From NCBI GenBank assembly GCA_013289955.1, contig JABCYZ010000013.1, forward strand, positions 1-64,000: a stretch of DNA of 64,000 nucleotides. Direction: 5' to 3'. This DNA is from Acidobacteriota bacterium (GTDB lineage: Bacteria; Acidobacteriota; Terriglobia; Acidiferrales; UBA7541). The position numbers and the translations under genes were made by a program. Positions 45,701-53,635 of this stretch are shown one piece after another; position 1 is the first letter of the stretch; every line of letters begins with the position of its first letter. The notes under the pieces were generated by a model. That model was not told the origin of the DNA and ran no database searches. It worked only from the letters and a program-made list of their open reading frames with translations.

Positions 45701-48700
45701 AACAAACCAGTGCGTTTCCTCGGATGGAAGCTCGCATCGCGGCTGGGGTCGGATTACCTGCAATACTTCAATCGGCCCGGCGCTGGCCTCGCCCTGGCAC
45801 CGGCGAATCCCGATTCTACTTCGAACAGCCGCCCAGCAGCCCAGGCGCTCTCGAACCCACCGTTGCCTGGCTTTGCGCTTCGCGACGCGCTCCCTGCTGG
45901 CTTCATTCCTTCTGGCGTTGCCACCGCCGATTTCAATCACGACGGTCACCAGGACTGGGTCGTTGCCAATGGCGGCGCAAACACCTTGTGGCTCTACCTC
46001 GGAAAGGGAGACGGAACTTCCCAGTTGCCGACGATTATTCCGCTCTTAGGACAAGCGCCGGTAGCCGTGGCCGCCGCCGACCTGCGCGGCATTGGCATTT
46101 CCGACCTGGTCGTCGCCGAAGCCGACAGCGGCACCATTGGCGTTTTCCTCGGCAACGGAGACGGGACTTTTCAGCCGGAAAAGGAATACTACGTTCCGGG
46201 GCCGCCCACGACTTTGGCGGTGGCCGACCTCGATGGCGACGGGCACCTCGATATCGTCGCCGGCACCGTGGCTTCCGCTCAAGTCAATGGTTTCATCGCT
46301 CTGCTCGGCGATGGCTCCGGCAATTTCGGATTCCCCATTTCTGCTCCCCCGGATGATCCCTATGACATGCCTTTCGTGATCGGCATGGCGCTCGCCGATT
46401 TCAACAAGGATGGCCTGCCCGACATTGTCTATGCCGACCCGGGCAACGATTCCGAAGCGTGGGTATTCATCAACCAGGGCGATGGAACGTTCAAGCGCTC
46501 TCAGCTTTTGATCTATGGATTTCCACCGGCCGACGCCTTCATCACCGGAGTTGCCGCCGGCGATCTGAACTCCGACGGTTGCCCCGACGCCGTAGTCCTG
46601 TTCAATTTCGGCGCAGCATTTATTTACAAGGGAGACTGTTCCGGAACGTTCCAGACCCTGAACTATGCCACTGTGGGCCTTGGTGACGCGCCCGGCGCGG
46701 CCGCCGTCCTGGACGTCAACGGCGACGGATTTCCTGACCTCGTCATCAGCGGCGTCCTGAATATCGCCGATTCGTTCTTTGGACAACCTGCCGGCGACTT
46801 GTTGACCGTACTGCTGAACGACGGCACCGGCAAATTGCTTCCACCGCAAGTCTATCGCGGTGATACCTCCATGTTTGCCTTGGCCGTTGCCGATATCAAC
46901 GGCGATGGCAAACCGGACATTGTGACTGCAAACCAGGACAGTGACTCCGCCACCGTTTTCCTCAACGATGGAAAGGGAGGCTACGGTTCGCCGCAGGGTG
47001 GCTACGTCGGCTACCTGACGGGCGGCGGTACGGGTACCTCTAACGCTCCTGCAGACAACTATTTTATCGTTTCCGACCTGAACGGAGACGGTCACCCGGA
47101 CCTCGCCACGGTCATGCTCCCAGAAAGTGCTGGCGCGCCCTGGCGACTGTCCACGCTTCTGAACGATGGCACTGGCCACTTTGCCGCGCCGCAGGGAATC
47201 GACATCGCCAACTTTGGCACCACGCCCGGCGACGCCGTATTCGCGGACTTCCGCAATGTCGGAAAGCCGGACTTCCTCGAAATCGGCTCCATTTTCTCCA
47301 GCGGTTCCCCGGCGCTCGTCTACGCAAAGAATAATGGCGACGGCACGTTTGCCCCAGCCGTGGTTACCGCGGCTCCCGGCGCGCAAGGAATCATCGGTGT
47401 GGGTGACTTCAATAAGGATGGCAAGCTGGATTTCGTCGTCGCTGGCGCTCAGCCGGGCTCGCTGCCTAATTCTTCGGTGCAGACGCTCACAACATTCTTC
47501 GGAAATGGCGACGGCACCTTCCGGCAAGGCGCCACCATCACCTACTATCCGCCGCCCAACAATGGCGGATGGGCCGAGCACATTGTCGTGGGCGACTTCA
47601 ACCACGATGGCAACCTCGATGTATTGGTGTGGGTCTTCGTCAATGTGGTGCCGAATCCCTTGCCTTTGTTCGAACTCCTCGGGAACGGCGACGGGACCTT
47701 CCAGCCCGCAAAGATGGTCCTTCCCAACATTCAGCCGTTTGCCGTCGGCGATCTCAATCATGATGGGCTGCCCGATCTCGTCGAGCTGTCCTATCAGGAA
47801 ATACAGTGGGGCTACGCCGCCGGTCTGCTCTACAACATCTACACTGGCCAGCCCGACGGCTCCTTCAGGCTCACCAACACCTATCAGCCCTATGCCGGCA
47901 GCCCCGATCCCCACTATTTCTTTGGCGAGGGGCTCCAGCCGATGCTCGCCGATTTCAACGGCGACGGCCAGTTGGATATTGCCGCATTTCAGACACCCGG
48001 CGCTGCGCGCAATTCTCCCGACGGCTACCTTCAGGTAATGCTTGGCAATGGCGATGCCACCTTCACGCCTAGCTACATCGCCTTCCCGCTCAAGAAACTC
48101 TATGCTCCCGCTGTCGCCGTGGACGTCAATGGCGACGGCCGCGCCGACTTGATTGAACTCGATAGCCTGACTTCTTCCTTCCACGTCATCCCGGCCGTTC
48201 CGGGACCTTCCTTCCAGGCTCGTTTGGCTGCCAACCCTGTTGTTGAGGGCGACGGCATTTTGCGCATCACGCAGGCGCTGGCAGCCAACGCGACCTCCGT
48301 ACAACTCGTCGCCAGCGATCCCGCGATCACCATTCCCGCCACCGTAACGATCCCCGCGGGCCAGTCCTCCCTCGACGTGCCCTTTCAAATCGCCGCCAAC
48401 TTCAACACCAACCGTGTCTTTTCCATTCAGCTCCAGTCCGGCGCCGAAGCCCACACCGTCTACGGATATGCCGCGAATCCCGCCCTTCCCTTAGGGTTCT
48501 CCCTCTACGTCAACCCACCTTTCGCGCCTGATACCCTCCCGGGTGGGACCACGCCGACTTTCACCGTCGGCGTCACAAGCCTCGCCGGTTACGCCTCGGA
48601 TCTGACCCTTTCCTGCCAGGGTTTGCCTGCCGGGGCTACATGCAACATCGGACTGACGTCGATCGACTTGCCAGCTGGCGGCCAGTCCGGCCAGTTTTTC

Positions 48701-49738
48701 ACGGTCACAGCTCCGAGTTCCTTAGGCGTCGGCACGTATCCCTTCCAAATCGTCGCCACCGATGGCGTGTTTACGCAATCTGCTGCTTCCTCCTTCTCCG
48801 TAGAAGATTTTTCTCTCAGCGCTTCCACATTGTCGCTCTCGACGCTGTCCACGGCCACCAACTCCTTCTTCCTGAACTCTTCCACCGTCATCAACAACAG
48901 CCAACCAATCGCCATTACTTGCTTCACCTCTGACCCGTCGGTGCTATGCCAATTGCCGGCTCCAACCCTCGGTGTGGGCTTGGGTGAGTTGGTCACGGTG
49001 GTTACGCAGAATGCCAAGCTGGGAGCCTACACTGTTACCGTCACCGGCCAGGTTGGTTCGCTTTCGCATTCTCTGAACATTCAACTGACCGTTGGGAATG
49101 TAGTTGCCTCCATCTCCCCGACCTCCGTCAGCGCTTCGGTCGGCACTCAAACGAACTTCACCGTCACCTTGACCTCGCAAGGTGGCTTCACCGGCGACTT
49201 CACTTTCACTTGCAGCAATGATGTCGGCGACATGTTTTGTTCTGCAAGCCCCTCTCCGGTCACCCTGCCGGCCAATGGCGCAGTCAGCACCACGCTCACC
49301 GTATCGGTGACCTCTGCGACTAGTCTGCCTTCGTTGCCTGCAATGCCTTCCGCGCGCCGGCAGGATCGTCTGCCGCTGCTTGCGTTTAGGGAGGCCCTTG
49401 CCACGGCCGTTGGCCTCGCGATTCTTGCATCTCTGCTGGTCGTACCTGGATTCCTGAGGCGGCGTCTCCACGATGCGTCGGCGGGAGCAGGGCGGGCACG
49501 ACGGAACACCACAGCATACGCCGGCCTCGGGTTAATGATCCTAGTCTCGCTCTTCCTCAGCTCCTGTGGCGGCGGTGGTACGGGCGGCTCGGGAGGATCG
49601 GGAGGAAGCGGTGGTGGGGGTGGTGGTAGCGGGGGAGGGGGTGGAAGCGGGGGCTCGGTAGTCATGCATGTTCAGGTGCAAGCGACGACGTCTAACCTGA
49701 CCATCCCCGTGGGTACGGTTACGCTCACCATCCCTTGA
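42773..49738 (+). CDS. Giant secreted subtilase with FG-GAP repeats and C-terminal membrane/Cys-Gly tail
   Basis: 2321 residues from TTG 42773; GTG 42806 is possible. Signal peptide (about 20-40), inhibitor-like prodomain ('YVPGEVLVRFRPG'), then an S8 subtilase domain with Asp187 ('AVVDTGVDYTHPD'), His242 ('GHGTHVSG') and Ser407 ('GTSMATPHVTG'); all catalytic residues are present. After it come a beta domain, two IPT/TIG domains (about 770-960), and a long FG-GAP region (about 1040-1800) with about 12 calcium motifs such as 'DFNHDGHQD' and 'DLNGDGHPD'. Then Ig-like domains, two hydrophobic helices (about 2209-2232 and 2248-2264), a lipobox-like 'FLSSC' at Cys2265, about 30 Gly/Ser residues and a short final strand. 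It is a surface-bound protease, probably for polymer breakdown. Confidence 0.9.
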   Translation: MRPIQRLWSRLVQPFSGRVRLAPWLIAATVLGLSFPLAAQLRTSVRRLRPQVGASVAGSSDEKYVPGEVLVRFRPGVPAATKAALHRRVGATVFRTSQAVTGLQRVRVQGTSVREAIHLYRQDPNVLYAEPNYIVRAFTTPNDPLFSSQWDLQNTGQMGGTPGADIHATQAWSLTTGSSNVVVAVVDTGVDYTHPDLGQNVWSAAATFQGFDINGNPLTCPAGSHGFNAVYGLCDPMDDNGHGTHVSGTIGALGNNGQGVSGINWQVQILPCKFLGSDGTGSVGGAIECLEVIKSLKDSGTNIIATNNSWGGVEFSQALEDAVAAQLADGILFIAAAGNDFTNNDSLPTYPANIPLPNVLAVAATDRTDSLAAFSNVGRHTVHLAAPGVDILSTTPNDTYSLDSGTSMATPHVTGVAALLKAQDPTRDWRSIKNLLLAGGDSLAVLSPTITGKRLNAYGSMTCANRPVYGRLQPALSEISGSVGTPLTLSALNINCDQPAGTVQVTVAPGGQTITLVDDGTGADLAAGDGVYTASWTPTALGNYTLTFPNGDVIAVSVLQNYGYTTQASSSYISFAGANLNLGDDDIATVASPFPIAFGGGSFSTLYVSSNGIISFTNAFGEYVNYPLPIPDGDTPSRDLPVQTLVAPFWDDLYPVKGTNQNVFWAALGAAPNRQLVVEWRNVRHYDCRTDSNATIQFEVVFQEGSGNVLFNYANTAFGDNCAFYDAGGSATVGIQVAPTLGSTWSYDGQFVGSNTGIVWQTPPPVAQSNPIPTLSAVSPNSIVLGSPSFTLTLTGTNFVPGASIQWNGAPRAATFVSSSQLTAQIDASDFNLYDGTGTITIAVVNPAPGGGTSNTLSFTFSAPGPVITALSPASALAGGFGFLLSVSGSNFTPGTQVAWNGQARQTYVQNPNLLTAEIPPTDIATAGTVSVTVVNPGSGASNAVSFSVLPNSPQAANLASQPALRPIPGMDHHPYNKPVRFLGWKLASRLGSDYLQYFNRPGAGLALAPANPDSTSNSRPAAQALSNPPLPGFALRDALPAGFIPSGVATADFNHDGHQDWVVANGGANTLWLYLGKGDGTSQLPTIIPLLGQAPVAVAAADLRGIGISDLVVAEADSGTIGVFLGNGDGTFQPEKEYYVPGPPTTLAVADLDGDGHLDIVAGTVASAQVNGFIALLGDGSGNFGFPISAPPDDPYDMPFVIGMALADFNKDGLPDIVYADPGNDSEAWVFINQGDGTFKRSQLLIYGFPPADAFITGVAAGDLNSDGCPDAVVLFNFGAAFIYKGDCSGTFQTLNYATVGLGDAPGAAAVLDVNGDGFPDLVISGVLNIADSFFGQPAGDLLTVLLNDGTGKLLPPQVYRGDTSMFALAVADINGDGKPDIVTANQDSDSATVFLNDGKGGYGSPQGGYVGYLTGGGTGTSNAPADNYFIVSDLNGDGHPDLATVMLPESAGAPWRLSTLLNDGTGHFAAPQGIDIANFGTTPGDAVFADFRNVGKPDFLEIGSIFSSGSPALVYAKNNGDGTFAPAVVTAAPGAQGIIGVGDFNKDGKLDFVVAGAQPGSLPNSSVQTLTTFFGNGDGTFRQGATITYYPPPNNGGWAEHIVVGDFNHDGNLDVLVWVFVNVVPNPLPLFELLGNGDGTFQPAKMVLPNIQPFAVGDLNHDGLPDLVELSYQEIQWGYAAGLLYNIYTGQPDGSFRLTNTYQPYAGSPDPHYFFGEGLQPMLADFNGDGQLDIAAFQTPGAARNSPDGYLQVMLGNGDATFTPSYIAFPLKKLYAPAVAVDVNGDGRADLIELDSLTSSFHVIPAVPGPSFQARLAANPVVEGDGILRITQALAANATSVQLVASDPAITIPATVTIPAGQSSLDVPFQIAANFNTNRVFSIQLQSGAEAHTVYGYAANPALPLGFSLYVNPPFAPDTLPGGTTPTFTVGVTSLAGYASDLTLSCQGLPAGATCNIGLTSIDLPAGGQSGQFFTVTAPSSLGVGTYPFQIVATDGVFTQSAASSFSVEDFSLSASTLSLSTLSTATNSFFLNSSTVINNSQPIAITCFTSDPSVLCQLPAPTLGVGLGELVTVVTQNAKLGAYTVTVTGQVGSLSHSLNIQLTVGNVVASISPTSVSASVGTQTNFTVTLTSQGGFTGDFTFTCSNDVGDMFCSASPSPVTLPANGAVSTTLTVSVTSATSLPSLPAMPSARRQDRLPLLAFREALATAVGLAILASLLVVPGFLRRRLHDASAGAGRARRNTTAYAGLGLMILVSLFLSSCGGGGTGGSGGSGGSGGGGGGSGGGGGSGGSVVMHVQVQATTSNLTIPVGTVTLTIP

Positions 49739-49913
49739 GGCAAGGGGTCAGCAGGATTCCGTGGCGGTAGAGAGATAGTGGACTGCGGGTTGCTTGCCTC
49801 GCCCTGTGAAAACCAGGTCCCCGTAACGACTTGGAAGGTACCCGAGTCTAACAAGCAGTGCACGCTTGTAGCGGAAGTGTCCTCCATCCATCGATTTGTA
49901 TTACATTTTCTGT

Positions 49914-50795
49914 ATGCCAAAGGTCATTTGCCCGCACTGCGCGTCGCCGGCTGTGAGAGTAAGCCTGATGGACGGTTACAAGTTTTATTGCTCTCGCTGC
50001 GGTTGGAATCACGAAATCGCGCGGCGGGAGTTGTCTTCGACGATTAGGGTCAGTGTCTTCCTTGTGATTCTCGGCGTGATTTTCGCGGTGGTGGTGCGCG
50101 TCAGAAATCCCCGCGAGGGATGGGCATGGGTAGCGATTCTGCTGGCATTTTCAGCGTTGCCCCTTTTTTACGCACTCTCCGCGTTATACCAAGTACACCG
50201 GCTAAAAAACTTGTCGTTTCAACCCGCTAATCAGAAGACTGGGGCCCTTACGATTTCCGAGATGGAGTCATCGTCGGATGTCCCATCGAAGACGATAGTA
50301 TTTAAGGAAAAGGAGTATCCAGAATTGGCTGCGCTTCCGCGTCCGCGAAAACTGAAAATGACGTGGAAAGGGCGGCGCTACTTCGCTTTTGCCTTGGTTG
50401 TGGTTGGCCTGTACACGGTTTACGGCCTCCCAGCCACGTGGAGTGCGTTCAGCAACTCGCACTCTGCTCAAGGAAAAGCGATGGACTGGATGCTCTTTGC
50501 GCCGATGGCGGTCGTTTATGGATACTCCTTTGCCTTCTTTCGCAACCGATTCCGCGAAAGGAGAATCTTGGCGAATGGAGAGCAAGCCACAGGCTATATA
50601 ACCGCTCAGAATAATGGACAATATACCCAGTCCATCCAGTACTACTTTCGATTAGCTGACGGAAGACTTATCACTGGCCAATGCAACGATGCGTCGTGCT
50701 CCCTCTACGAGGGCATGACTGTGCCTGTTTTTTACGATGCAGAGAACCCCACGCGCAGCATACCGCTCGATTGTTCTCTGACAAAAATCGCCTGA
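49914..50795 (+). CDS. Zinc-ribbon membrane protein
   Basis: The ATG at 49914 fits best: 'MPKVICPHCASPAVRVSLM' begins a zinc ribbon (CPHC ... CSRC, about 6-32). 293 residues. Membrane helices lie at about 43-61, 69-91 and 152-172, with another at about 190-207. The C-terminal soluble part ('GEQATGYITAQNNGQYTQS' and 'YYFRLADGRLITGQCNDAS') resembles the DUF3592 type of extracytoplasmic domain ('G.VYYDAENP'). Function unknown. A family A half copy follows directly. Confidence 0.7.
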   Translation: MPKVICPHCASPAVRVSLMDGYKFYCSRCGWNHEIARRELSSTIRVSVFLVILGVIFAVVVRVRNPREGWAWVAILLAFSALPLFYALSALYQVHRLKNLSFQPANQKTGALTISEMESSSDVPSKTIVFKEKEYPELAALPRPRKLKMTWKGRRYFAFALVVVGLYTVYGLPATWSAFSNSHSAQGKAMDWMLFAPMAVVYGYSFAFFRNRFRERRILANGEQATGYITAQNNGQYTQSIQYYFRLADGRLITGQCNDASCSLYEGMTVPVFYDAENPTRSIPLDCSLTKIA

Positions 50796-50807
50796 ATCCC
50801 GGGCAGT

Positions 50808-50823
50808 CGCATTACCGGACAGG
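50808..50823. repeat. Family A half copy supplying a stop codon
   Basis: CGCATTACCGGACAGG between convergent genes. The minus-strand gene at 50812-51195 ends GTC CGG TAA within it. Confidence 0.5.
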
Positions 50824-51195
50824 CGCGAGGCGGGCAATCAGGGCCGTCAAATACGGCAGCAAGTACAACACGTAAATGCCCGTGACCAGGAATAGACCTC
50901 GCCTACCACGCGTCCGGTATAAATAGTATGGAACAATGAAGGGCCAAGCAAAGAAAACGAGAGCATCGAATTCAAAAGGTAGACTGAAGCCACGGATTCG
51001 CCTGTCAACACTCACCCACCAAGCCAATACGATCCTAAACTCGAAAGTCCAAAGCAATTCGACTGCTCCAGGCGCGCCGAGTCCATGAACCGCAAGGAAC
51101 CACCGTCCAACTGTACAGATCGTGGTCAGCACCACAAGCGGGATCAAACATTGCCAGACGGACACAGCGTGTCCGCTCAAAGTCCTAATTGCCAA
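50812..51195 (-). CDS. Small polytopic membrane protein
   Basis: 127 residues with four membrane segments, at about 14-32, 44-63, 73-90 and 103-121 ('PLVVLTTICTVGRWFLAV', 'LLWTFEFRIVLAWWV', 'ALVFFAWPFIVPYYLYRTR', 'LFLVTGIYVLYLLPYLTAL'). 'PYYLYRTRGRRG' is a conserved-looking loop. Function not known. Its last codons come from a family A repeat. Confidence 0.65.
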   Translation of the reverse strand: MAIRTLSGHAVSVWQCLIPLVVLTTICTVGRWFLAVHGLGAPGAVELLWTFEFRIVLAWWVSVDRRIRGFSLPFEFDALVFFAWPFIVPYYLYRTRGRRGLFLVTGIYVLYLLPYLTALIARLAPVR

Positions 51196-51201
51196 TTCGA
51201 G

Positions 51202-51816
51202 TCACCCTAGTAAGCACCGCAACAGCCCGCTGACAAATGGATCGCCGCCGGACTGTACAGCATTTCTAGACTGGAGCCAACTCCTGGATTGTCGTGGTTT
51301 GTCGCGTAACCGAAACAGTGAAATCCGGCAAACGAATAGCGCCGCGCACCGCCTAGCGCTCGGCGGCCTCTGGCCACTTTTAAGGAGCGTTTCGAGCCGC
51401 TCCTTTTTCAGGAAGTCGTCGCCTTCTATCAGCGCCCGGTAGCACCGCGCAGCGTATCCCTTTGCCAGTTCAAACTCGCCTTGCTCCTTTAGGACATCCG
51501 CTAAACCCGCCAATGCGCGCGGATTTTCAGGATTGAAGGTCAGAGATTTTTCGTAATAGTTTTTGACTCGTGACAGGCTTCCAAGAAAGTTCGAGATAGC
51601 GGCGGCGTGATGGCTGAGTGTGAGCACCCATCGGGTCTCGTTCTCGCGTATTGCCATTCCAATCGCGTCATCCAACAGCCACAAAGCCTCTTCGTTTTCG
51701 TCCTGCTGCATCAGTTTGGTACTGGTACTCATCGCATCGCGGTAGCGGAACCAAGATTTATTGTCTTCGCTGCCTGACATCAAAAGAGCGTAAGCGAGCA
51801 ATTCGATTGACGTCAA
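51202..51816 (-). pseudogene. TPR-repeat protein, frameshifted near the C-terminus
   Basis: The frame as read gives up to 204 residues with TPR helices: 'KLMQQDENEEALWLLDDAI', 'NYYEKSLTFNPENPRALAG', 'LADVLKEQGEFELAKGYAA' and 'FLKKERLETLLKSG'. After that the sequence loses protein character. One missing A (the TTTT run at 51378-51381 on the plus strand) would give 'LLKKWPEAAER' and a stop at 51353-51355, a typical end for this family, so a single-base deletion is likely. The start is uncertain (51816, 51780 or 51732). Confidence 0.6.
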
Positions 51817-51930
51817 ACGAACCTAGACGATGCGCCTTGCCTGTGCTGGGGCGGCGCATGGGGAAGCATCCATTAGCGCAGGTGTCAGGAGAGATCAGGA
51901 AACAGAAATCGGGTACTCCAAAATCCACAC

Positions 51931-51958
51931 TTGACATCGACTGATAATCCACTACCAT
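51931..51958 (+). promoter_or_regulatory. Sigma70-type leaderless promoter of the arsR-SRPBCC operon
   Basis: TTGACA (51931-51936), a 16-base spacer and TACCAT (51953-51958), then 6 bases to GTG 51965. No Shine-Dalgarno. Confidence 0.65.
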
Positions 51959-51964
51959 ACGGTT

Positions 51965-52312
51965 GTGGATAAGTTAGATACAACATTTGCGGCTCTGTCT
52001 GATCCAACCCGCCGGGCGATGATCGAACGGCTCTCCCATGGGCCTGCCTCTGTGCATGGATTGACGCAACCGTTTGCACTCTCGCAGCAGATGATTTCAA
52101 AACATATTGCCTACCTGGTGCGGGCGCGGATTGTGATCAAGACGAAGCGTGGAAGAGAGAGCGTGTGCACGCTTAGGCCAAAGGCGATAAAGACAGTCAG
52201 CGACTGGGCGATTAGCTATCGCCGATTCTGGGAAGAGAGTTTCGACAAGTTGGACGTGGTTGTGAATAAAATGAAAAAAGAAGAGGTCAGAGATGGCAAA
52301 AAACACGGTTAA
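51965..52312 (+). CDS. ArsR family transcriptional regulator
   Basis: A 115-residue winged-helix protein with a GTG start: 'FAALSDPTRRAMIERLSHG', 'ASVHGLTQPFALSQQMISK', 'HIAYLVRARIVIKTKRGRE'. It lacks metal-binding cysteines of the arsenic sensors and belongs to the group paired with SRPBCC proteins. It overlaps the SRPBCC gene by 20 bases, so the two are co-translated. It likely represses its own operon. Confidence 0.92.
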   Translation: MDKLDTTFAALSDPTRRAMIERLSHGPASVHGLTQPFALSQQMISKHIAYLVRARIVIKTKRGRESVCTLRPKAIKTVSDWAISYRRFWEESFDKLDVVVNKMKKEEVRDGKKHG

Positions 52313-52802
52313 CGAGACAGGGCGGATGGTTGTCACTAGAGTTTTTGATGCCCCGCGCGCATTGGTTTGGAAGGCGTGGACAGACCCGAAGTATGTGATG
52401 CAGTGGTGGGGGCCTAAGGATTTTACTGCGCCTTTTTGCGAGATGGATTTTCGCGTAGGAGGAAAATTTCTCTGCTGTATGAGAGCGCCGGATGGGCAGG
52501 AGTTCTGGAATGGTGCGGAATACCACGAGATTGTTCTGCACGAGAAGATCGTTTACTCCATGTACTTTTCCGACTCGAAGGGAAACAAGGTTGAGCCTCG
52601 GCATTATGGAATAGAACATGAAGCCATTGAGGATGCGAACGACGTGGTTATTTTTGAGGATTTTGGAAACGGCCAGACGAAAGTCACCTTGATTGGAAAT
52701 GAAACCATGGAGCACGCAAGAAACAGCGGTCAACTAGAGGGCTGGATTCAGATACTCGATAAACTTGCCGCGGTTGTTGCGGGTCTAGCGCAGGCGAAAT
52801 AA
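52293..52802 (+). CDS. SRPBCC (AHSA1-like) domain protein
   Basis: 169 residues, a START-like fold: 'MVVTRVFDAPRALVWKAWT', 'VMQWWGPKDFTAPFCEMDF', 'GGKFLCCMRAPDGQEFWNG', and the C-terminal helix 'HARNSGQLEGWIQILDKLA'. It is a ligand-binding hydrophobic pocket protein. Together with the overlapping ArsR gene it makes a well-known pair whose ligand is unknown. The start lies within the ArsR 3' end. Confidence 0.92.
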   Translation: MAKNTVNETGRMVVTRVFDAPRALVWKAWTDPKYVMQWWGPKDFTAPFCEMDFRVGGKFLCCMRAPDGQEFWNGAEYHEIVLHEKIVYSMYFSDSKGNKVEPRHYGIEHEAIEDANDVVIFEDFGNGQTKVTLIGNETMEHARNSGQLEGWIQILDKLAAVVAGLAQAK

Positions 52803-52886
52803 GAAGTTGAAGTTTTGATGATCGTCAGTCGCAAGATACAGCTAAGGCTGGCGGCGGAGGTTCGGTCCAGAACGGGCTTCTCGTCG

Positions 52887-53085
52887 CTTGGCCGAATAGC
52901 CGCGTTTCCGGCCAAGTGACCCTTGGCTCGACTGTTGCCTTCCGGCCAATGCGCTCAGCAACCAGTGTTTACCGGACTCAAGATTAGTCCTCTGAAACAT
53001 GCTTGTGTTCCCAAATTGACTTCCACTTGTCTGGGAAGTCGGGTTACCGAAAAATCCCGCCCCTAGCGCGGTAAACCGGAGCCTG
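52887..53085. repeat. Cluster of family A-like palindromes
   Basis: CTTGGCCG (52887-52894) pairs with CGGCCAAG (52909-52916) around the core AATAGCCGCGTTTC. A second split copy, TTCCGGCC ... GTTTACCGGACT, spans about 52938-52979, and a reverse one, GCGCGGTAAACCGGAG, about 53066-53081. The 490 bases between the SRPBCC and PadR loci hold no gene. Confidence 0.55.
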
Positions 53086-53220
53086 CTCCGCATGGAGGAG
53101 GTTCAGAAACTTGCTATGGGAGCGAGACGTGCAAGAACCAAAAGAACTCTAGCGACAAGGAATGAGCATCGAGGCAATCCCCATTCGTATCTTTCTAAGC
53201 GCGAAAATTCTCTATTTTTG

Positions 53221-53271
53221 TTGACCGCGACTGCTAACTGTTGGATGCTGCCATAGTCTAACTATGGCAGC
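53221..53271 (+). promoter_or_regulatory. PadR-type promoter with operator palindrome
   Basis: TTGACC (53221-53226), a 17-base spacer, GATGCT (53244-53249). A perfect inverted repeat with 11-base arms, GCTGCCATAGT (53247-53257) and ACTATGGCAGC (53261-53271), around 3 bases, overlaps the -10 box and the predicted start of transcription. It probably binds the PadR protein. Confidence 0.65.
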
Positions 53272-53294
53272 GGCATGCGGACAGGAGGCGTCTT

Positions 53295-53622
53295 TTGCGT
53301 CGAGACGAGATTCCGGCCAAAACTCCTTGTCTTCTGATTTTGAAGACGCTTGCACGTGTCGGCGAAATGCACGGTTGTGAGATCCGAGACTCTATCCTGA
53401 GAATCTCCGAGACGTTCTTCAAGTGGAAAAAGGGGCGTTATACCCGGCTCTTCAGCGGATGCTTATCAAAGGCTGGGTGAAGGCGAAGTGGGAACTACGG
53501 CTGGGAACCGCCGGGCGCAGTATTACCAGCTTTCAGCAGCGGGTCCTAAAGAATTAGAAACGGAATTGTCCCGGTTTGAGCGCGTGATCCGAGCCATCAC
53601 CCGCGTGATGCAGTCAGCTTGA
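53295..53622 (+). pseudogene. PadR regulator with two frameshifts
   Basis: TTG start at 53295 with AGGAGG upstream. Three frames together give a whole PadR protein: 'LILKTLARVGEMHGCEIRD' in the first, 'VLQVEKGALYPALQRMLIK' in the second, 'TTAGNRRAQYYQLSAAG' and 'RFERVIRAITRVMQSA' in the third, ending at a TGA at 53620-53622. Restoring one G after 53411 and one G in the run at 53490-53492 would repair it to about 109 residues. As read, the product stops after 61 residues and lacks the wing. The ADOP gene starts 13 bases on. Confidence 0.8.
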
Positions 53623-53635
53623 AAGGTCGATCTCC

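Noticed and set aside
46046..48454. 802-codon open frame on the minus strand
   Set aside because: It is exactly antisense to the FG-GAP repeats of the subtilase. The periodic codon pattern of Asp/Gly/Asn-rich repeats keeps the opposite strand open; the product is low-complexity and has no start signal.
49568..49656. G-rich tract as a regulatory repeat
   Set aside because: It encodes the Gly/Ser linker of the subtilase tail and needs no other explanation.
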